This document shows, one piece after another, positions 28,651 through 38,675 of a DNA stretch of 64,000 nt (position 1 is the first letter of the stretch; every line of letters begins with the position of its first letter). A program made the position numbers and the translations under genes. Origin of the DNA: Planomonospora sp. ID67723 (GTDB taxonomy: Bacteria > Actinomycetota > Actinomycetes > Streptosporangiales > Streptosporangiaceae); NCBI RefSeq assembly GCF_015711605.1, contig NZ_JABTEZ010000003.1, forward strand, positions 248,001-312,000, given 5' to 3'. Below the pieces are notes generated by a model. That model did no database searches. It was not told the origin of the DNA and saw only the letters and a list, made by a program, of their open reading frames with translations.

Positions 28651-30471
28651 ATGTCAGAGATCGGACCGCTGCGGCCCGGGGATCCGCCGCGGCTGGGGGA
28701 CTACGAGCTGAAGGGCAGGCTGGGCGAGGGTGGTCAGGGGGTCGTCTACCTCGGGGAGTCCGAGGACGGCGAGCGCGCCGCCATCAAGCTGCTGCACGTG
28801 CGCTTCACCGGAGAGGCCCGCTCCCGCTCCCGCTTCGCCCGTGAGCTGGCCGCCGCCCGGCGCGTGGAGGCCTTCTGCACGGCCCGGGTGCTCGCCGCCG
28901 ACCTCGACGGCGAGACGCCGTACATCGCCAGCGAGCTGATCGACGGGCCTTCGCTGCGCCGGGTCGTCGAGCGCGACGGCCCGCTGACCGGCGAGGCGCT
29001 GGACAAGCTCGCCATCGGCACGGCCACCGCGCTCGCCGCCATCCACCGCGCCGGCATCGCGCACCGCGACTTCAAGCCGGACAACGTGCTGCTGGCCGCC
29101 GACGGCCCCCGGGTCGTCGACTTCGGCATCGCGAAGATCATCGATGAGAGCGGGACCATCACCACCCGCGCGGTCGGCACCCCCGCCTACATGGCGCCGG
29201 AGCAGATCGCAGGGGAGGACGTCGGCTGCCCGGCCGACGTGTTCGCCTGGGGCTCGACCATGGTCTTCACCGCCACCGGCAAGGCCCCCTTCGGGATGGA
29301 CACGATCGTGGCGACGCTCAACCGCGTCGTCAACCACGAGCCCGACCTGAGCGCCCTCCCGGAGGACATGCGCCCCGTCGTCGCCGCCTGCCTGAACAAG
29401 GACCAGGCGCGCAGGCCCAGCGCCGACGAGGTGCTCCGGCGCCTGCTCGGCCACCCGCCGGAGGAGGACGAGGTCTCCGACGAGGTGCTGGCCGAGGGCG
29501 TCCAGGCGGCCACGGCCGACCTGACCCGGCCGGACGGGCCCGCCCCGGCGGCCAGGCGGCGCTGGCCCGTGGTGGTGAGCGGGGCCGCCGCGGTCGGCCT
29601 GGCCGCGGCCTTCGCCCTCGTCCAGCTCGGCCCGACCTTCGGCGACGGCGTCACCCCCGCGCCCACGCGGACGCCGTCCGCCCCGGCGAGCCCGACCCCC
29701 GTGGTCTCCACCGGCTCGGACCTGCTCGACAAGATCCGGAAGACCGGGAGACTGAGGATCGGCTACCGCAAGGGCCTGCCCGGGATCGCGCTCGGCGAGC
29801 CGCCTGAGGGCTTCGAGATCGACGTGGCCGAGCGCATCGCGAAGGAGCTCGGCGTGCCCGGCGGCGGCCTGAAGTTTGTCCCCGTCGGTCACACCGAGCG
29901 CGAGTCGGCGCTGGAACGCAACAAGGTCGACCTCATCATCGCCACCTTCTCCGTCAACAGGGCGAGCGCGGCCCGGGTGTCCTTCGCGGGGCCGTACTAC
30001 CTGGCTCACCGTGACATCCTGGTCCGCGCCGGGGCCGGGATCTCCGAGCCGGAGGATCTGCGCGGCAGGAAGGTCTGCATCCCCTTCGGCTCACCGGCCG
30101 CGGCGGCGCTCAGGGACCGGGACATCGACTTCGACGCCGTCGCGCTCGACGCGGCCGGCAACTCCTTCGACTCCTCGCAGTGCGCGGCCAAGGTGGCCGA
30201 CGGCAGCGCCGATGCCATGCTCGGAGACGACCTGTTGATCGCAGGGTTCGGCGCCCGGAACCGCGACCTCAAGATCGTCGGGGCCAAGCTCACCGACGAG
30301 CGGTACGGCGTCGCGCTCCGGCAGGGAGACGCGGTGGCCTGCCGGAAGATCAATGAGATCATCGCCGCGATGTACCGCGACAAGACGATCAGGCAGTGGC
30401 TCGCACGCCACTTCGGCGCCGTGGACTTCCGCTACGAGACCAAGACGCCCCGCCAGGAGCGCTGCCGGTAG
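28651..30471 (+). CDS. transmembrane Ser/Thr protein kinase with extracellular solute-binding domain
   Basis: This 606-residue receptor kinase has an N-terminal Hanks-type kinase domain: glycine loop GEGGQGVVY, K46, catalytic HRDFKPDN with D140, DFG 157-159, and APE at 182-184. A cytoplasmic linker leads to one membrane helix at about 305-327 (WPVVVSGAAAVGLAAAFALV). A Thr/Pro-rich stalk follows, then a family 3 periplasmic-binding-protein domain at about 355-606 (KIRKTGRLRIGYRKG, RGRKVCIPFGSPAAAALRD). Such SBP_bac_3 domains bind polar amino acids, so the protein probably senses an extracellular amino acid. No transporter gene is adjacent. The gene appears monocistronic. Confidence 0.9.
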   Translation: MSEIGPLRPGDPPRLGDYELKGRLGEGGQGVVYLGESEDGERAAIKLLHVRFTGEARSRSRFARELAAARRVEAFCTARVLAADLDGETPYIASELIDGPSLRRVVERDGPLTGEALDKLAIGTATALAAIHRAGIAHRDFKPDNVLLAADGPRVVDFGIAKIIDESGTITTRAVGTPAYMAPEQIAGEDVGCPADVFAWGSTMVFTATGKAPFGMDTIVATLNRVVNHEPDLSALPEDMRPVVAACLNKDQARRPSADEVLRRLLGHPPEEDEVSDEVLAEGVQAATADLTRPDGPAPAARRRWPVVVSGAAAVGLAAAFALVQLGPTFGDGVTPAPTRTPSAPASPTPVVSTGSDLLDKIRKTGRLRIGYRKGLPGIALGEPPEGFEIDVAERIAKELGVPGGGLKFVPVGHTERESALERNKVDLIIATFSVNRASAARVSFAGPYYLAHRDILVRAGAGISEPEDLRGRKVCIPFGSPAAAALRDRDIDFDAVALDAAGNSFDSSQCAAKVADGSADAMLGDDLLIAGFGARNRDLKIVGAKLTDERYGVALRQGDAVACRKINEIIAAMYRDKTIRQWLARHFGAVDFRYETKTPRQERCR

Positions 30472-30534
30472 CCGGCCGCGCGAGCCCGGGCACGTGGCGA
30501 GGCCGGCTCCCGGGACACCGGCGTCACCCCGGCG

Positions 30535-32067
30535 TCACCGGGGGCAGGCGGTGCCCTCGGCGGGGACCTTCCCCTCCAGCAGGTAGGCGTCGGTGGTCTT
30601 CTTCACGCAGGCCTCACCGGACAGGTAGGCGCCGTGGCCCTCGCCCTTGTGGGTCACCAGCACGGCGGTCTTGAGCTGCTCGGTCAGCTTCGGTCCCCAT
30701 TCGTACGGCGTGGCGGGGTCACCGGTCGTGGCGATGACCACGATCGGCGCCGAGCCGGTGGCGTCGACCTTCATGGCCTCGTCGCTGCCGGGGACCGGCC
30801 AGGCGGAGCAGATGATCCCCATGCCGCCGTTGCCGAACAGCGGGGAGACCTTCAGCGCCGCCGCCTCCGTCCTGGCCAGCGTCGCGGCGTCCGGCCGTTC
30901 GGCGGTGTCCACGCAGCTGACGGCGGGGAAGCTGCTCATGATGGTCGAGTAGGAGCCGTTGGCGTCACGGCCGTTGTAGCTGTCGGCCAGAGCCAGCAGA
31001 CCCCGCCCGTCGCCCTTCATCGCCATGCCCAGGGCCTGGTCGAGGAAGGGCCAGCTCAGCTCCGAGTAGAGGGCGGCGGCGATGCCGGTGACCGCGAGTC
31101 CCTGGGTGAGACGCCGGTCCCCGACCGTCAGGGGCCTGTCGTCCAGGTCGTCCAGGAGCTTGTCGACGTTCTTGTTCGCCACGGTCGTGTCGGCGCCGGT
31201 CTCGCACTGGCCGGCGTCCTTCACGCAGTCCTTCAGGAAGGACTCGTAGGCCTGCTGGAACCCGGCCGTCTGGACCAGGGTGCGCTCCTCCATGGAGACG
31301 CTCGGGTCGAGCGGGGCGTCCAGGACGAAGCGGCCCACCCTGTCGGGGAACTTCGTGGCGTAGACGGCGCCGAGCTGCGTGCCGTACGACATCCCGAAGT
31401 AGTTGAGCTTCGCGTCGCCCAGCGCCTGGCGGATCCGGTCCATGTCCTGGGCGGCGTTGACGGTGCCGACGTGCGGCAGGATCTTGCCGGAGGTCTCCTG
31501 GCAGGCGTCGGCGAACTCCTCGATGGTCCGCTCGATCTCCGCGCGCTCGGCCGCGTCGCCGGGCACGCTGTCCAGGGAGGTGAAGCGGTCCATCTGCTCG
31601 CTGCCGCCGCACCGGACCCCGGAGCTGCGCTCCACGCCGCGCGGGTCGAAGCTGACCAGGTCGTACCGGGCGCCGAGGGTGCCGAACGACTTGGCCGCCT
31701 GGGCCAGCGTGTCGACGCCGGAGCCGCCGGGACCGCCGAAGTTGAAGAGCAGGGAGCCGATCCGCTCGCCGGGGCCGGCGGCCTTGACCCGGATGAGGGC
31801 GAGGTCGATCGTCGCGCCGCCGGGCTTGGCGTAGTCGAGGGGGACGGCCAGCTTCCCGCACTGGAGGCTCGGATCCGGGGTGGCGGGCCCCTGGCCGTCG
31901 GGACGCTTGATGTCGGCGCAGGTCTCCCAGGAGATCGCGCCCTGGCGCTCGGGCGCGCCCGGAGCCGTGGCGCCCGGAGCCGTGGCGCTCGGTGCCTCGC
32001 CGCCGCCGCTGCACGCGGCCAGCGCGGCGGTCAGGACCGCCGCGGCGGCCGCCGGAATCCATCGCAC
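30535..32067 (-). CDS. secreted alpha/beta-hydrolase, tripeptidyl-aminopeptidase family, lipoprotein
   Basis: This 510-residue exported peptidase belongs to the SlpD/SlpE/Tap group. The signal peptide ends in a lipobox, LAAC, with C19 as the lipid-modified residue. The hydrolase core has the nucleophile elbow GMSYGTQLG, an oxyanion region NFGGPGGSGVD, a late aspartate near GDPATPYEW and histidine in GEGHGAYLSG. The GTG start is chosen because GGGGAG lies seven bases upstream and the signal peptide then begins with MRW. It probably trims peptides outside the cell. Confidence 0.88.
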   Translation of the reverse strand: MRWIPAAAAAVLTAALAACSGGGEAPSATAPGATAPGAPERQGAISWETCADIKRPDGQGPATPDPSLQCGKLAVPLDYAKPGGATIDLALIRVKAAGPGERIGSLLFNFGGPGGSGVDTLAQAAKSFGTLGARYDLVSFDPRGVERSSGVRCGGSEQMDRFTSLDSVPGDAAERAEIERTIEEFADACQETSGKILPHVGTVNAAQDMDRIRQALGDAKLNYFGMSYGTQLGAVYATKFPDRVGRFVLDAPLDPSVSMEERTLVQTAGFQQAYESFLKDCVKDAGQCETGADTTVANKNVDKLLDDLDDRPLTVGDRRLTQGLAVTGIAAALYSELSWPFLDQALGMAMKGDGRGLLALADSYNGRDANGSYSTIMSSFPAVSCVDTAERPDAATLARTEAAALKVSPLFGNGGMGIICSAWPVPGSDEAMKVDATGSAPIVVIATTGDPATPYEWGPKLTEQLKTAVLVTHKGEGHGAYLSGEACVKKTTDAYLLEGKVPAEGTACPR

Positions 32068-32136
32068 GGTGTTGCTCCCCTCGGACTCGCTCGGGATGGT
32101 GCGTAATCGCTCGCAGGGGAAGTGATTCAACACTAA

Positions 32137-32171
32137 CCGGGCGGGACCTTCGAGTCGAAGGTCCCGCCCGG
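32137..32171. terminator. terminator after aceE, 17-bp perfect stem
   Basis: Perfect 17-base arms (CCGGGCGGGACCTTCGA and its complement) flank a single G. The hairpin lies between the aceE stop and the next leftward gene. Confidence 0.8.
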
Positions 32172-32197
32172 CCGGTTCTCGAAAGCCGGCTTTTCTC

Positions 32198-34948
32198 TCA
32201 GAGACCCATCGACTGGGTGTCGTTGCTCTCGGGGCCGCCGGCCTCGGTCACACCGTTCTTCAGGTGGTACCTGGCGATGGCCTCGCGCAGCACCTCCGCG
32301 TCCACCTCGCCGCGCCGGGCGAGCTGGGTGAGCACGGCCAGCGTGATCGAGGCCGCGTCCACGTGGAAGTGGCGGCGCAGCGCCGACCGGGTGTCCGACA
32401 GGCCGAAGCCGTCGGTGCCGAGCGAGGTCCAGTCACCCGGCACCCACTGGGCGATCTGGTCCTGCACGGCGCGCATGTAGTCGCTGACGCCCACGAACGG
32501 GCCCTGGGCCTGCGAGAGGGCCCGGGTCACGTACGGCACGCGCTGCTCGGCGTCCGGGTTGAGCAGGTTGTGCTCCTCGGCGGCCAGCGCCTCACGGCGC
32601 AGCTCCGACCAGGAGGTGGCCGACCACACCTCGGCCGCCACACCCCAGTCCTCGGCGAGCATGCGCTGGGCCTCCATGGCCCACGGACCGGCCACGCCGG
32701 AGGCCAGGATGTTGGCCCTCGGGCCGGAGACCCCGGCGGGTGCGGGCGCGAACCGGTAGAGGCCCTTCAGCAGGCCGTCCACGTCGAGGTTCTCCGGCTC
32801 GGCGGGCTGGAGGTAGGGCTCGTTGTAGACGGTCAGGTAGTAGAAGACGTCCTCCGGCCGCTCGCCGTACATCCTGCGCAGGCCGTCGCGGACGATGTGG
32901 CCGATCTCGAAGCCCCACGACGGGTCGTAGGACACCGCCGCCGGGTTCGTCGAGGCGATGAGCGGGGTGTGGCCGTCCTCGTGCTGCAGGCCCTCGCCGT
33001 TCAGCGTGGTGCGGCCCGCGGTGGCGCCGAGCAGGAAGCCCCGGCCCATCTGGTCGCCCAGCTGCCACATCTGGTCGCCGGTGCGCTGCCAGCCGAACAT
33101 CGAGTAGAAGATGTAGATCGGGATCATGTGCTCGCCGTGCGTGGCGTACGCCGTGCCGGCGGCGACGAGCGAGGCCATCGAGCCCGCCTCGCTGATGCCC
33201 TCGTGCAGGATCTGACCCTCGGTCGACTCCTTGTAGGACAGCAGCAGCTCCCGGTCCACGGCCTCGTAGGTCTGGCCGTGCGGCGAGTAGATCTTCGCGG
33301 TCGGGAAGATCGCGTCGAGACCGAAGGTGCGCGCCTCGTCCGGGATGATCGGCACGAAGCGGTGGCCGATCTCCTTGTCGCGCATGAGGTCCTTGAGCAG
33401 GCGGACGAAGGCCATGGTGGTGGCGACGTTCTGCTTGCCGGAGCCCTTCTTGAGCTGCGCGTAGGCCGCGTCTCCGGGGAGCTTGATCGGCTTGGCGCGG
33501 ACCACGCGCTTGGGCAGGACCCCGCCCAGGGCCGCGCGGCGCTCCTTCATGTAGGCGATCTCGGGGTCGTTCTCGCCCGGGTGGAAGTACGGCGGCAGGT
33601 CGGCGTCGAGCGCCGAGTCCGGGATCGGCAGGTAGAGCCGGTCGCGGAACTCCTTCAGCTCGGCCTTGGACATCTTCTTCATCTGGTGCGTCGCGTTGCG
33701 CGCCTCGAAGTCCTTGCCGAGGGTCCAGCCCTTGATGGTCTGGGCGAGGATGACCGTCGGCTGCCCGACGTGCTCGCGGGCCGCCTTGAAGGCCGCGTAG
33801 ACCTTGCGGTAGTCGTGGCCGCCGCGCGACAGCTTGCGGATGTCGTCGTCGGACAGGTGCTCGACCATCTTGCGCAGGCGCGGGTCTCCGCCGAAGAAGT
33901 TCTCGCGGATGTACTCGCCCGTCTCGACGGAGTAGGTCTGGAACTGGCCGTCGGGAGTGGTGTTCATCTGGTTGACGAGGACGCCGTCGACGTCGGCCGC
34001 GAGCAGCGGGTCCCAGTCGCGGCCCCAGACGACCTTGATGACGTTCCAGCCGGCGCCGCGGAAGTAGGACTCCAGCTCCTGGATGATCTTGCCGTTGCCG
34101 CGTACCGGGCCGTCGAGGCGCTGCAGGTTGCAGTTGATGACGAAGGTGAGGTTGTCGAGCTCCTCGCGGGCGGCCAGGCCGATCGCACCGAGCGACTCGG
34201 GCTCGTCCATCTCGCCGTCGCCGAGGAAGCACCAGACGTGGCTGCGGCTGGTGTCCTTCATCTGCCGGTTCAGCAGGTAGCGGTTGAACCGCGCCTGGTA
34301 GATCGCGCCGATCGGGCCGAGACCCATGGAGACCGTGGGGAACTCCCAGAAGTCCGGCATGAGGCGCGGGTGCGGGTAGGAGGGCAGGCCCTTGAAGCCG
34401 TGCGACAGCTCCTGGCGGAAGGCGTCGAGCTGACCCTCGTTGAGGCGGCCCTCCAGGAACGCGCGGGCGTAGATGCCCGGCGCGGCGTGACCCTGGAAGA
34501 AGACCTGGTCGCCCGACTCGCCGTGGTCCTTGCCGCGGAAGAAGTGGTTGAAGCCCACTTCGTAGAGCGACGCGGCCGAGGCGTAGGTGGCGATGTGACC
34601 GCCGACGTTGGTCCGGGCGTTGGCCCGGGTCACCATGACCGCGGCGTTCCACCGGATGTAGGCGCGGATCCGCCGCTCGATGTGCTCATCGCCGGGGAAC
34701 CAGGGCTCGCGCTCCGGGGGAATGGTGTTGATGTAGTCGGTGCTGCGCAGGCCGGGCACGCCGACCTGGCGCTCGCGGGCCCGCTCCAACAGGCGGAGCA
34801 TCAGATAACGCGCCCGAGTGCGGCCCTCCGTCTTGATGACGTTGTCGAGCGACTCGAGCCACTCCTGGGTCTCGCTGGGGTCGACATCAGGGAGCTGGCT
34901 GGGTAGGCCGTCGCTGATGACCGAGAAACGCTGGCGTCCGGAAGCCAC
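32198..34948 (-). CDS. aceE: pyruvate dehydrogenase E1 component, homodimeric type
   Basis: This 916-residue thiamine-diphosphate enzyme decarboxylates pyruvate and acetylates the E2 lipoyl group. The ThDP motif starts at [20 protein letters not shown]. The N-terminus ([20 protein letters not shown]) and [19 protein letters not shown] are typical of AceE. Length matches other AceE proteins. The GTG ([10 protein letters not shown]) is chosen over an upstream ATG because homologues begin MASG and because a GGAAGGCGAG element precedes it. The E2 and E3 genes are not in this window. Confidence 0.95.
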   Translation of the reverse strand: MASGRQRFSVISDGLPSQLPDVDPSETQEWLESLDNVIKTEGRTRARYLMLRLLERARERQVGVPGLRSTDYINTIPPEREPWFPGDEHIERRIRAYIRWNAAVMVTRANARTNVGGHIATYASAASLYEVGFNHFFRGKDHGESGDQVFFQGHAAPGIYARAFLEGRLNEGQLDAFRQELSHGFKGLPSYPHPRLMPDFWEFPTVSMGLGPIGAIYQARFNRYLLNRQMKDTSRSHVWCFLGDGEMDEPESLGAIGLAAREELDNLTFVINCNLQRLDGPVRGNGKIIQELESYFRGAGWNVIKVVWGRDWDPLLAADVDGVLVNQMNTTPDGQFQTYSVETGEYIRENFFGGDPRLRKMVEHLSDDDIRKLSRGGHDYRKVYAAFKAAREHVGQPTVILAQTIKGWTLGKDFEARNATHQMKKMSKAELKEFRDRLYLPIPDSALDADLPPYFHPGENDPEIAYMKERRAALGGVLPKRVVRAKPIKLPGDAAYAQLKKGSGKQNVATTMAFVRLLKDLMRDKEIGHRFVPIIPDEARTFGLDAIFPTAKIYSPHGQTYEAVDRELLLSYKESTEGQILHEGISEAGSMASLVAAGTAYATHGEHMIPIYIFYSMFGWQRTGDQMWQLGDQMGRGFLLGATAGRTTLNGEGLQHEDGHTPLIASTNPAAVSYDPSWGFEIGHIVRDGLRRMYGERPEDVFYYLTVYNEPYLQPAEPENLDVDGLLKGLYRFAPAPAGVSGPRANILASGVAGPWAMEAQRMLAEDWGVAAEVWSATSWSELRREALAAEEHNLLNPDAEQRVPYVTRALSQAQGPFVGVSDYMRAVQDQIAQWVPGDWTSLGTDGFGLSDTRSALRRHFHVDAASITLAVLTQLARRGEVDAEVLREAIARYHLKNGVTEAGGPESNDTQSMGL

Positions 34949-35203
34949 TGGTCTCGCCTTCCGAGAATGGACTTTTGTCTGGTGTAGGTCGCCTTCCATC
35001 CTGGTCGCTTACCCCGGAAAGTGCATCTCTACTGACCGGTAACCAAGATGTCCCTGCTGGCAGGGCGAGGGAAGTGGCCTAGACCACCGATGGTAGGACG
35101 AATCAACATCCAAGGTTACATCGGGGTTCCTCTTTTCTGGAGGGCCTCGGCGTACGAACCTGGAGATATCAGGACTTGTCCTGGTTGGAGGGAGGTACAA
35201 GGG

Positions 35204-35398
35204 ATGAACGCGACGGTGGGCGACCAGATCCTGGTCCACGGTCACACGACCGGACACGGCGACCGGAGAGGGGAGATCGTCGAGGTCCGCGGGAACGGAG
35301 GCGAGCCTCCCTATCTGGTGCGTTTCGAGGACGGCCACACCGGCCTGCTCTTCCCCGGCCCGGACGCGGTCGTCGTTCCGGTGCAACGCGGATCGTAG
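35204..35398 (+). CDS. DUF1918 family protein
   Basis: This 64-residue small basic-beta protein matches DUF1918 (VGDQILVHGHTTGHGDRRGE, VRFEDGHTGLLFPGPDA). The family is a short SH3-like barrel of unknown role in actinomycetes. GGAGGGAGG precedes the ATG. It ends 10 bp before the YjbQ-like gene, suggesting co-transcription. Confidence 0.85.
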   Translation: MNATVGDQILVHGHTTGHGDRRGEIVEVRGNGGEPPYLVRFEDGHTGLLFPGPDAVVVPVQRGS

Positions 35399-35408
35399 GA
35401 TTCCATAT

Positions 35409-35816
35409 GTGAGATCTCAGATGATCGAAGTGGTGACGGGCTCCCGCGAGCGGGTGCACGACATCACCTTCGAGTGCGAGAGCTTCGTCCGGTCGTGCGG
35501 GGGCGACGGCCTGCTGCACGTGTTCGTGCCGCACGCGACCGCGGGGATCGCGCTGATCGAGCTCGGCTCGGGCAGCGACGACGACCTGCTCGCGGCCCTC
35601 GGGGGCCTGCTCCCCGCGGACGACCGGTGGAAGCACGCGCACGGATCCCAGGGGCACGGACGGTCGCATGTCATGCCGGCCCTCATCCCTCCGTACGCCA
35701 CCGTCCCGGTTCTGGCCGGGCGTCTCGCACTCGGCACATGGCAGTCCGTAGCCGTGGTGGACCTCAACGTGGACAACCGGGAACGCCAGGTCCGACTGTC
35801 ATTTTTGTCGGACTAA
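35409..35816 (+). CDS. YjbQ (UPF0047) family protein
   Basis: This 135-residue single-domain protein has the family motif VFVPHATAGIALIELGSG and the C-terminal TWQSVAVVDLNVDNRERQV. Some UPF0047 members have a weak thiamine-phosphate synthase activity; the physiological role is unclear. The start is the GTG before AGATCTCAG; an ATG four codons later is an alternative. Confidence 0.88.
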   Translation: MRSQMIEVVTGSRERVHDITFECESFVRSCGGDGLLHVFVPHATAGIALIELGSGSDDDLLAALGGLLPADDRWKHAHGSQGHGRSHVMPALIPPYATVPVLAGRLALGTWQSVAVVDLNVDNRERQVRLSFLSD

Positions 35817-35939
35817 TTCATGCGTAGCCCAGTCGTTGCCGTGGCGACCGTTGACGACTGAGGGTCACAGCGTGTGGACTGTGCCGAAGCACTGTGAGCA
35901 CCGTGTGAGGACGGGGCCATCGAAGCAGGAGGGATAAAC

Positions 35940-36368
35940 GTGAGCGCGACCGCGGGTCAGGCGCAGGGCGAACGCAGCCTGGCCGAACGACTCGGCCTCA
36001 AGCCGGGTCAGGTGGTGCAGGAGGTCGGATGGGACGAGGACGCCGACGACGATCTGCGCGACTCCATCGAGGAGCTGACCGGTAACGAACTGGTCGACGA
36101 AGACTTCGAAGACGTCGTCGACGTCGTGCTGCTGTGGTGGCGCGACGGGGACGGTGATCTGTTCGACGCCCTGAGCGGTGTGGTGACCAACCTGACCGAC
36201 GGCGGCCAGATCTGGCTGCTCACGCCCAAGGCCGGCCGGGAAGGGCACGTCGAGCCCAGCGACATCGGTGAGGATGCCACGACCGCGGGTCTCTCGCAGA
36301 CCAGCAGCATCAGCGCCGCCCCCGACTGGTCGGGAACGCGGCTGGCCACGCCCAAGGCACGCCGGTAG
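35940..36368 (+). CDS. DUF3052 family protein
   Basis: This 142-residue acidic actinobacterial protein of the DUF3052 family contains LAERLGLKPGQVVQEVGWDE and LWLLTPKAGREGHVEPSDI. Function unknown. The GTG start is fixed by AGGAGG about eight bases upstream. A perfect hairpin follows the gene. It lies in the conserved block of aceE, DUF3052 and peroxiredoxin genes seen in many actinomycetes. Confidence 0.88.
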   Translation: MSATAGQAQGERSLAERLGLKPGQVVQEVGWDEDADDDLRDSIEELTGNELVDEDFEDVVDVVLLWWRDGDGDLFDALSGVVTNLTDGGQIWLLTPKAGREGHVEPSDIGEDATTAGLSQTSSISAAPDWSGTRLATPKARR

Positions 36369-36386
36369 GGGACCGGTGTGCCCGCC

Positions 36387-36418
36387 CTGCCGTACGGCTC
36401 GCGCGAGCCGTACGGCAG
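36387..36418. terminator. terminator after DUF3052 gene
   Basis: Perfect 16-base arms with no spacer (CTGCCGTACGGCTCGC and its complement), 19 bp after the DUF3052 stop and 41 bp before the peroxiredoxin start. Confidence 0.75.
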
Positions 36419-36459
36419 GATGATGGCGTCCGTCAGCGGCGTGAAAGGATCCGGCGAAC

Positions 36460-36936
36460 ATGGTCGAGGTGGGCTCCCCGGCCCCGGACTTCGAGCTGAG
36501 GGACCAGCACGGCGCCCCGGTCCGGCTCTCGGACCACCGGGGCGACAGGATCGTGCTGGTCTTCTACCCTCTCGCCTTCAGCGGTGTCTGCCACGGTGAG
36601 CTCTCCGCGCTCCGCGACGAGCTCCTTCCCGGCCTTCCGCAGGACGTCCGGGTCCTCACCGTCTCCGTCGACTCGGTCTTCGTCCAGCGCGCCTGGGCCG
36701 ACCGGGAGGGCTACGGGTTCCCGATGCTCTCCGACTTCTGGCCGCACGGACAGGTGGCGCGGACGTACGGTGTGTTCGACGATGAGAAGGGCGTCGCCAG
36801 ACGGGGCACCTTCGTCATCGACGGTGAGGGCGTGGTCCGCTGGCGGGTCGTGAACCCGCCCTCCCAGGCGCGCGACGTCGCCGAGTACCGCCAGGTGCTC
36901 GCCGGCCTCCTGCCCCAGGTGCCCCAAGTGTTGTAG
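36460..36936 (+). CDS. peroxiredoxin (AhpE-like, 1-Cys)
   Basis: This 158-residue thioredoxin-fold peroxidase reduces hydrogen peroxide and alkyl hydroperoxides. The peroxidatic cysteine is in PLAFSGVCHGEL, and no second cysteine is found, so it is of the 1-Cys AhpE type and needs an external thiol (mycothiol or a redoxin). Length is typical. The Zn-ribbon gene follows after 57 bp. Confidence 0.9.
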   Translation: MVEVGSPAPDFELRDQHGAPVRLSDHRGDRIVLVFYPLAFSGVCHGELSALRDELLPGLPQDVRVLTVSVDSVFVQRAWADREGYGFPMLSDFWPHGQVARTYGVFDDEKGVARRGTFVIDGEGVVRWRVVNPPSQARDVAEYRQVLAGLLPQVPQVL

Positions 36937-36993
36937 TGGTGATCCGGTGGATGCGCATCCGGCGTCCACCGGTCTCGATCCTCGGAGGCGATA

Positions 36994-37311
36994 ATGCCCT
37001 GCTTCTCGTGCGGGGCCCGGCAGACCGACCCCGTCCGTGGCGCGAGCCCGTGGAAGCGCGGGGTGCGCCAGGAGGCCCAGGTCCTCATCTGCCCGGACTG
37101 CCAGCGCACGCACGACCTCGATCTCGACGCCTGCGGCTCGTGCGGCTCCATCGCGCTCATCTGCCGGCTCGGCGAGGTGGAGTGCCGGTCCTGCGGTTCG
37201 GTACGGCTCGCCGGGCAGCGCCCCGAGAGCTCGCCGCGGCCCGACGGGCTGGCCGACGAGGTCGCGGCGGCGCTGGAGCGCGTCCTCGGACGCCTGACCT
37301 CGCACGCCTGA
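36994..37311 (+). CDS. small double zinc-ribbon protein
   Basis: This 105-residue protein contains four CxxC pairs (CFSCG, CPDCQ, CGSCG, CRSCG), enough for two zinc ribbons, and a C-terminal helix. The ATG has GGAGG upstream. No further domain is recognisable; such proteins often bind nucleic acid or another protein. It ends about 145 bp before the ROK kinase. Confidence 0.7.
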   Translation: MPCFSCGARQTDPVRGASPWKRGVRQEAQVLICPDCQRTHDLDLDACGSCGSIALICRLGEVECRSCGSVRLAGQRPESSPRPDGLADEVAAALERVLGRLTSHA

Positions 37312-37457
37312 CTTCCGGCCGGTACGGCCCCGCCTCCCGATGCCGCGACGCCCCCTGCTGGGTTAGGGTAAGTCGGCATAAAAAGGGCAGACGGCTGGGT
37401 TTCGTGCTGCCCTCCCCGGACCGGGCGTTCCCACGCCGCGATCATGATGAGGGCTGG

Positions 37458-38423
37458 ATGAGCGACTACGTGGTGGCCGTCGACGTCGGGGGCACCTCGA
37501 TGAAGGGCGGGATCGTCACCCGGTCCGGCGAAGTCGCCGCGACCGGCCGCCGCCCCACCGGAGGCGAGGGCGGCCCGGCCAACGTGGTCGAGACCATCCG
37601 CTCCTTCGTCGGAGACCTGGCCGCCCGCGGCTTCGAGCTCTTCGGCACCGGACCCGCCGCCGTGGGCATCGCCGTACCGGGACTCGTCGACGACGCGACC
37701 GCCACCGCTCTGTACGCCGCCAACCTCGGCTGGCGCGATGTCCCCGCGGCCGACTTCGTCCCGCTGGACGTCCCCGTCCTGCTCGGCCACGACGTGCGAA
37801 CCGGCGGCCTGGCCGAGAGCGTGCTCGGAGCCGGCCGGGAACTCTCCGACTTCCTCTTCCTGCCCATCGGCACCGGCATCGCGGGCGCGATGATCATCAA
37901 TGGTGCGCCGTACGGCGGGACCTCCGGCTGGGGAGGCGAGATCGGGCACATCCCCGTCTTCCCGGAGGGCGAGACGTGCGCCTGCGGGCAGATCGGCTGC
38001 CTGGAGACCTACGCCTCCGCCTCGGCCGTCGGCCGCCGCTACTCCGCCCGCGCGGGCGCCTCCGCCACGGCCGAGCAGGTCGCCGCGCTGACCGTTTCGG
38101 GCGACCCCGCGGCGACCCGGGTGTGGGACGAGGCGGTCGAGGCCCTGTCCCTGGCGCTGGCCACCTACACGCTCCTGCTGGACCCCTCGGCGATCGTCCT
38201 GGGCGGAGGCCTGGCCGAGGCGGGTCCCCTCCTGTCCGACCCTCTGACCGTCCGGCTCGCCAAGCGCCTGACCTTCCGCGAGGCGCCCCCGCTGCGCCGG
38301 GCCGTTCTCGGGGTCAACGCGGGCATGCTCGGTGCCTCCCTGCTCGGCTGGCGCGCGGCCGGAGTCGGGGATGCGGGCGCGTCGTGGGCGCCCGATGTGC
38401 CGAGAACCCCGATGGTGTCGTAA
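37458..38423 (+). CDS. ROK-family sugar kinase (glucokinase-like)
   Basis: This 321-residue ATP-dependent sugar kinase has the phosphate-1 loop DVGGTSMKGG, the ROK catalytic/zinc region EIGHIPVFPEGETCACGQIG (continuing CLET), and the adenosine motif near VLGGGLAEAG. The CxCGxxGC zinc motif is complete, and EIGH fits glucose or N-acetylhexosamine as substrate. Start is the ATG before SDYVVAVDVGG. A tRNA gene follows closely. Confidence 0.9.
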   Translation: MSDYVVAVDVGGTSMKGGIVTRSGEVAATGRRPTGGEGGPANVVETIRSFVGDLAARGFELFGTGPAAVGIAVPGLVDDATATALYAANLGWRDVPAADFVPLDVPVLLGHDVRTGGLAESVLGAGRELSDFLFLPIGTGIAGAMIINGAPYGGTSGWGGEIGHIPVFPEGETCACGQIGCLETYASASAVGRRYSARAGASATAEQVAALTVSGDPAATRVWDEAVEALSLALATYTLLLDPSAIVLGGGLAEAGPLLSDPLTVRLAKRLTFREAPPLRRAVLGVNAGMLGASLLGWRAAGVGDAGASWAPDVPRTPMVS

Positions 38424-38455
38424 AGTTGTGTCCCGTCTGTTCCGCGGGACCTCCC

Positions 38456-38527
38456 GGGCGCTTAGCTCAGCGGTAGAGCGCTCGCCTTACAAGCGAGATG
38501 TCACTGGTTCGAACCCAGTAGTGCCCA
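38456..38527 (+). tRNA. tRNA-Val (anticodon UAC)
   Basis: A 72-base cloverleaf folds with a 7-bp acceptor stem (GGGCGCT/AGTGCCC, one G-U), D arm GCTC/GAGC, anticodon stem CTCGC/GCGAG with loop CTTACAA (anticodon TAC) and T arm ACTGG/CCAGT around TTCGAAC. The 3' CCA is not encoded. Confidence 0.96.
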
Positions 38528-38534
38528 CAGCGAT

Positions 38535-38564
38535 GCCCCTGGCCTGCACTGACAGGTCAGGGGC
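38535..38564 (+). terminator. terminator after tRNA-Val
   Basis: GCCCCTGGCCTG and CAGGTCAGGGGC pair with one G-T mismatch around a 6-base loop, followed by a T-rich run (tctgtgtttt). Confidence 0.85.
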
Positions 38565-38675
38565 TCTGTGTTTTCAGCGGAGGTGCCGGGTGTCCGCCAT
38601 CTGGGGAGCACTCGCTTCACCGGCGAGCGCTCCGTGTGTCGAGGCAAGGGCTGGTCCTGATGAACGTAACCTGCC

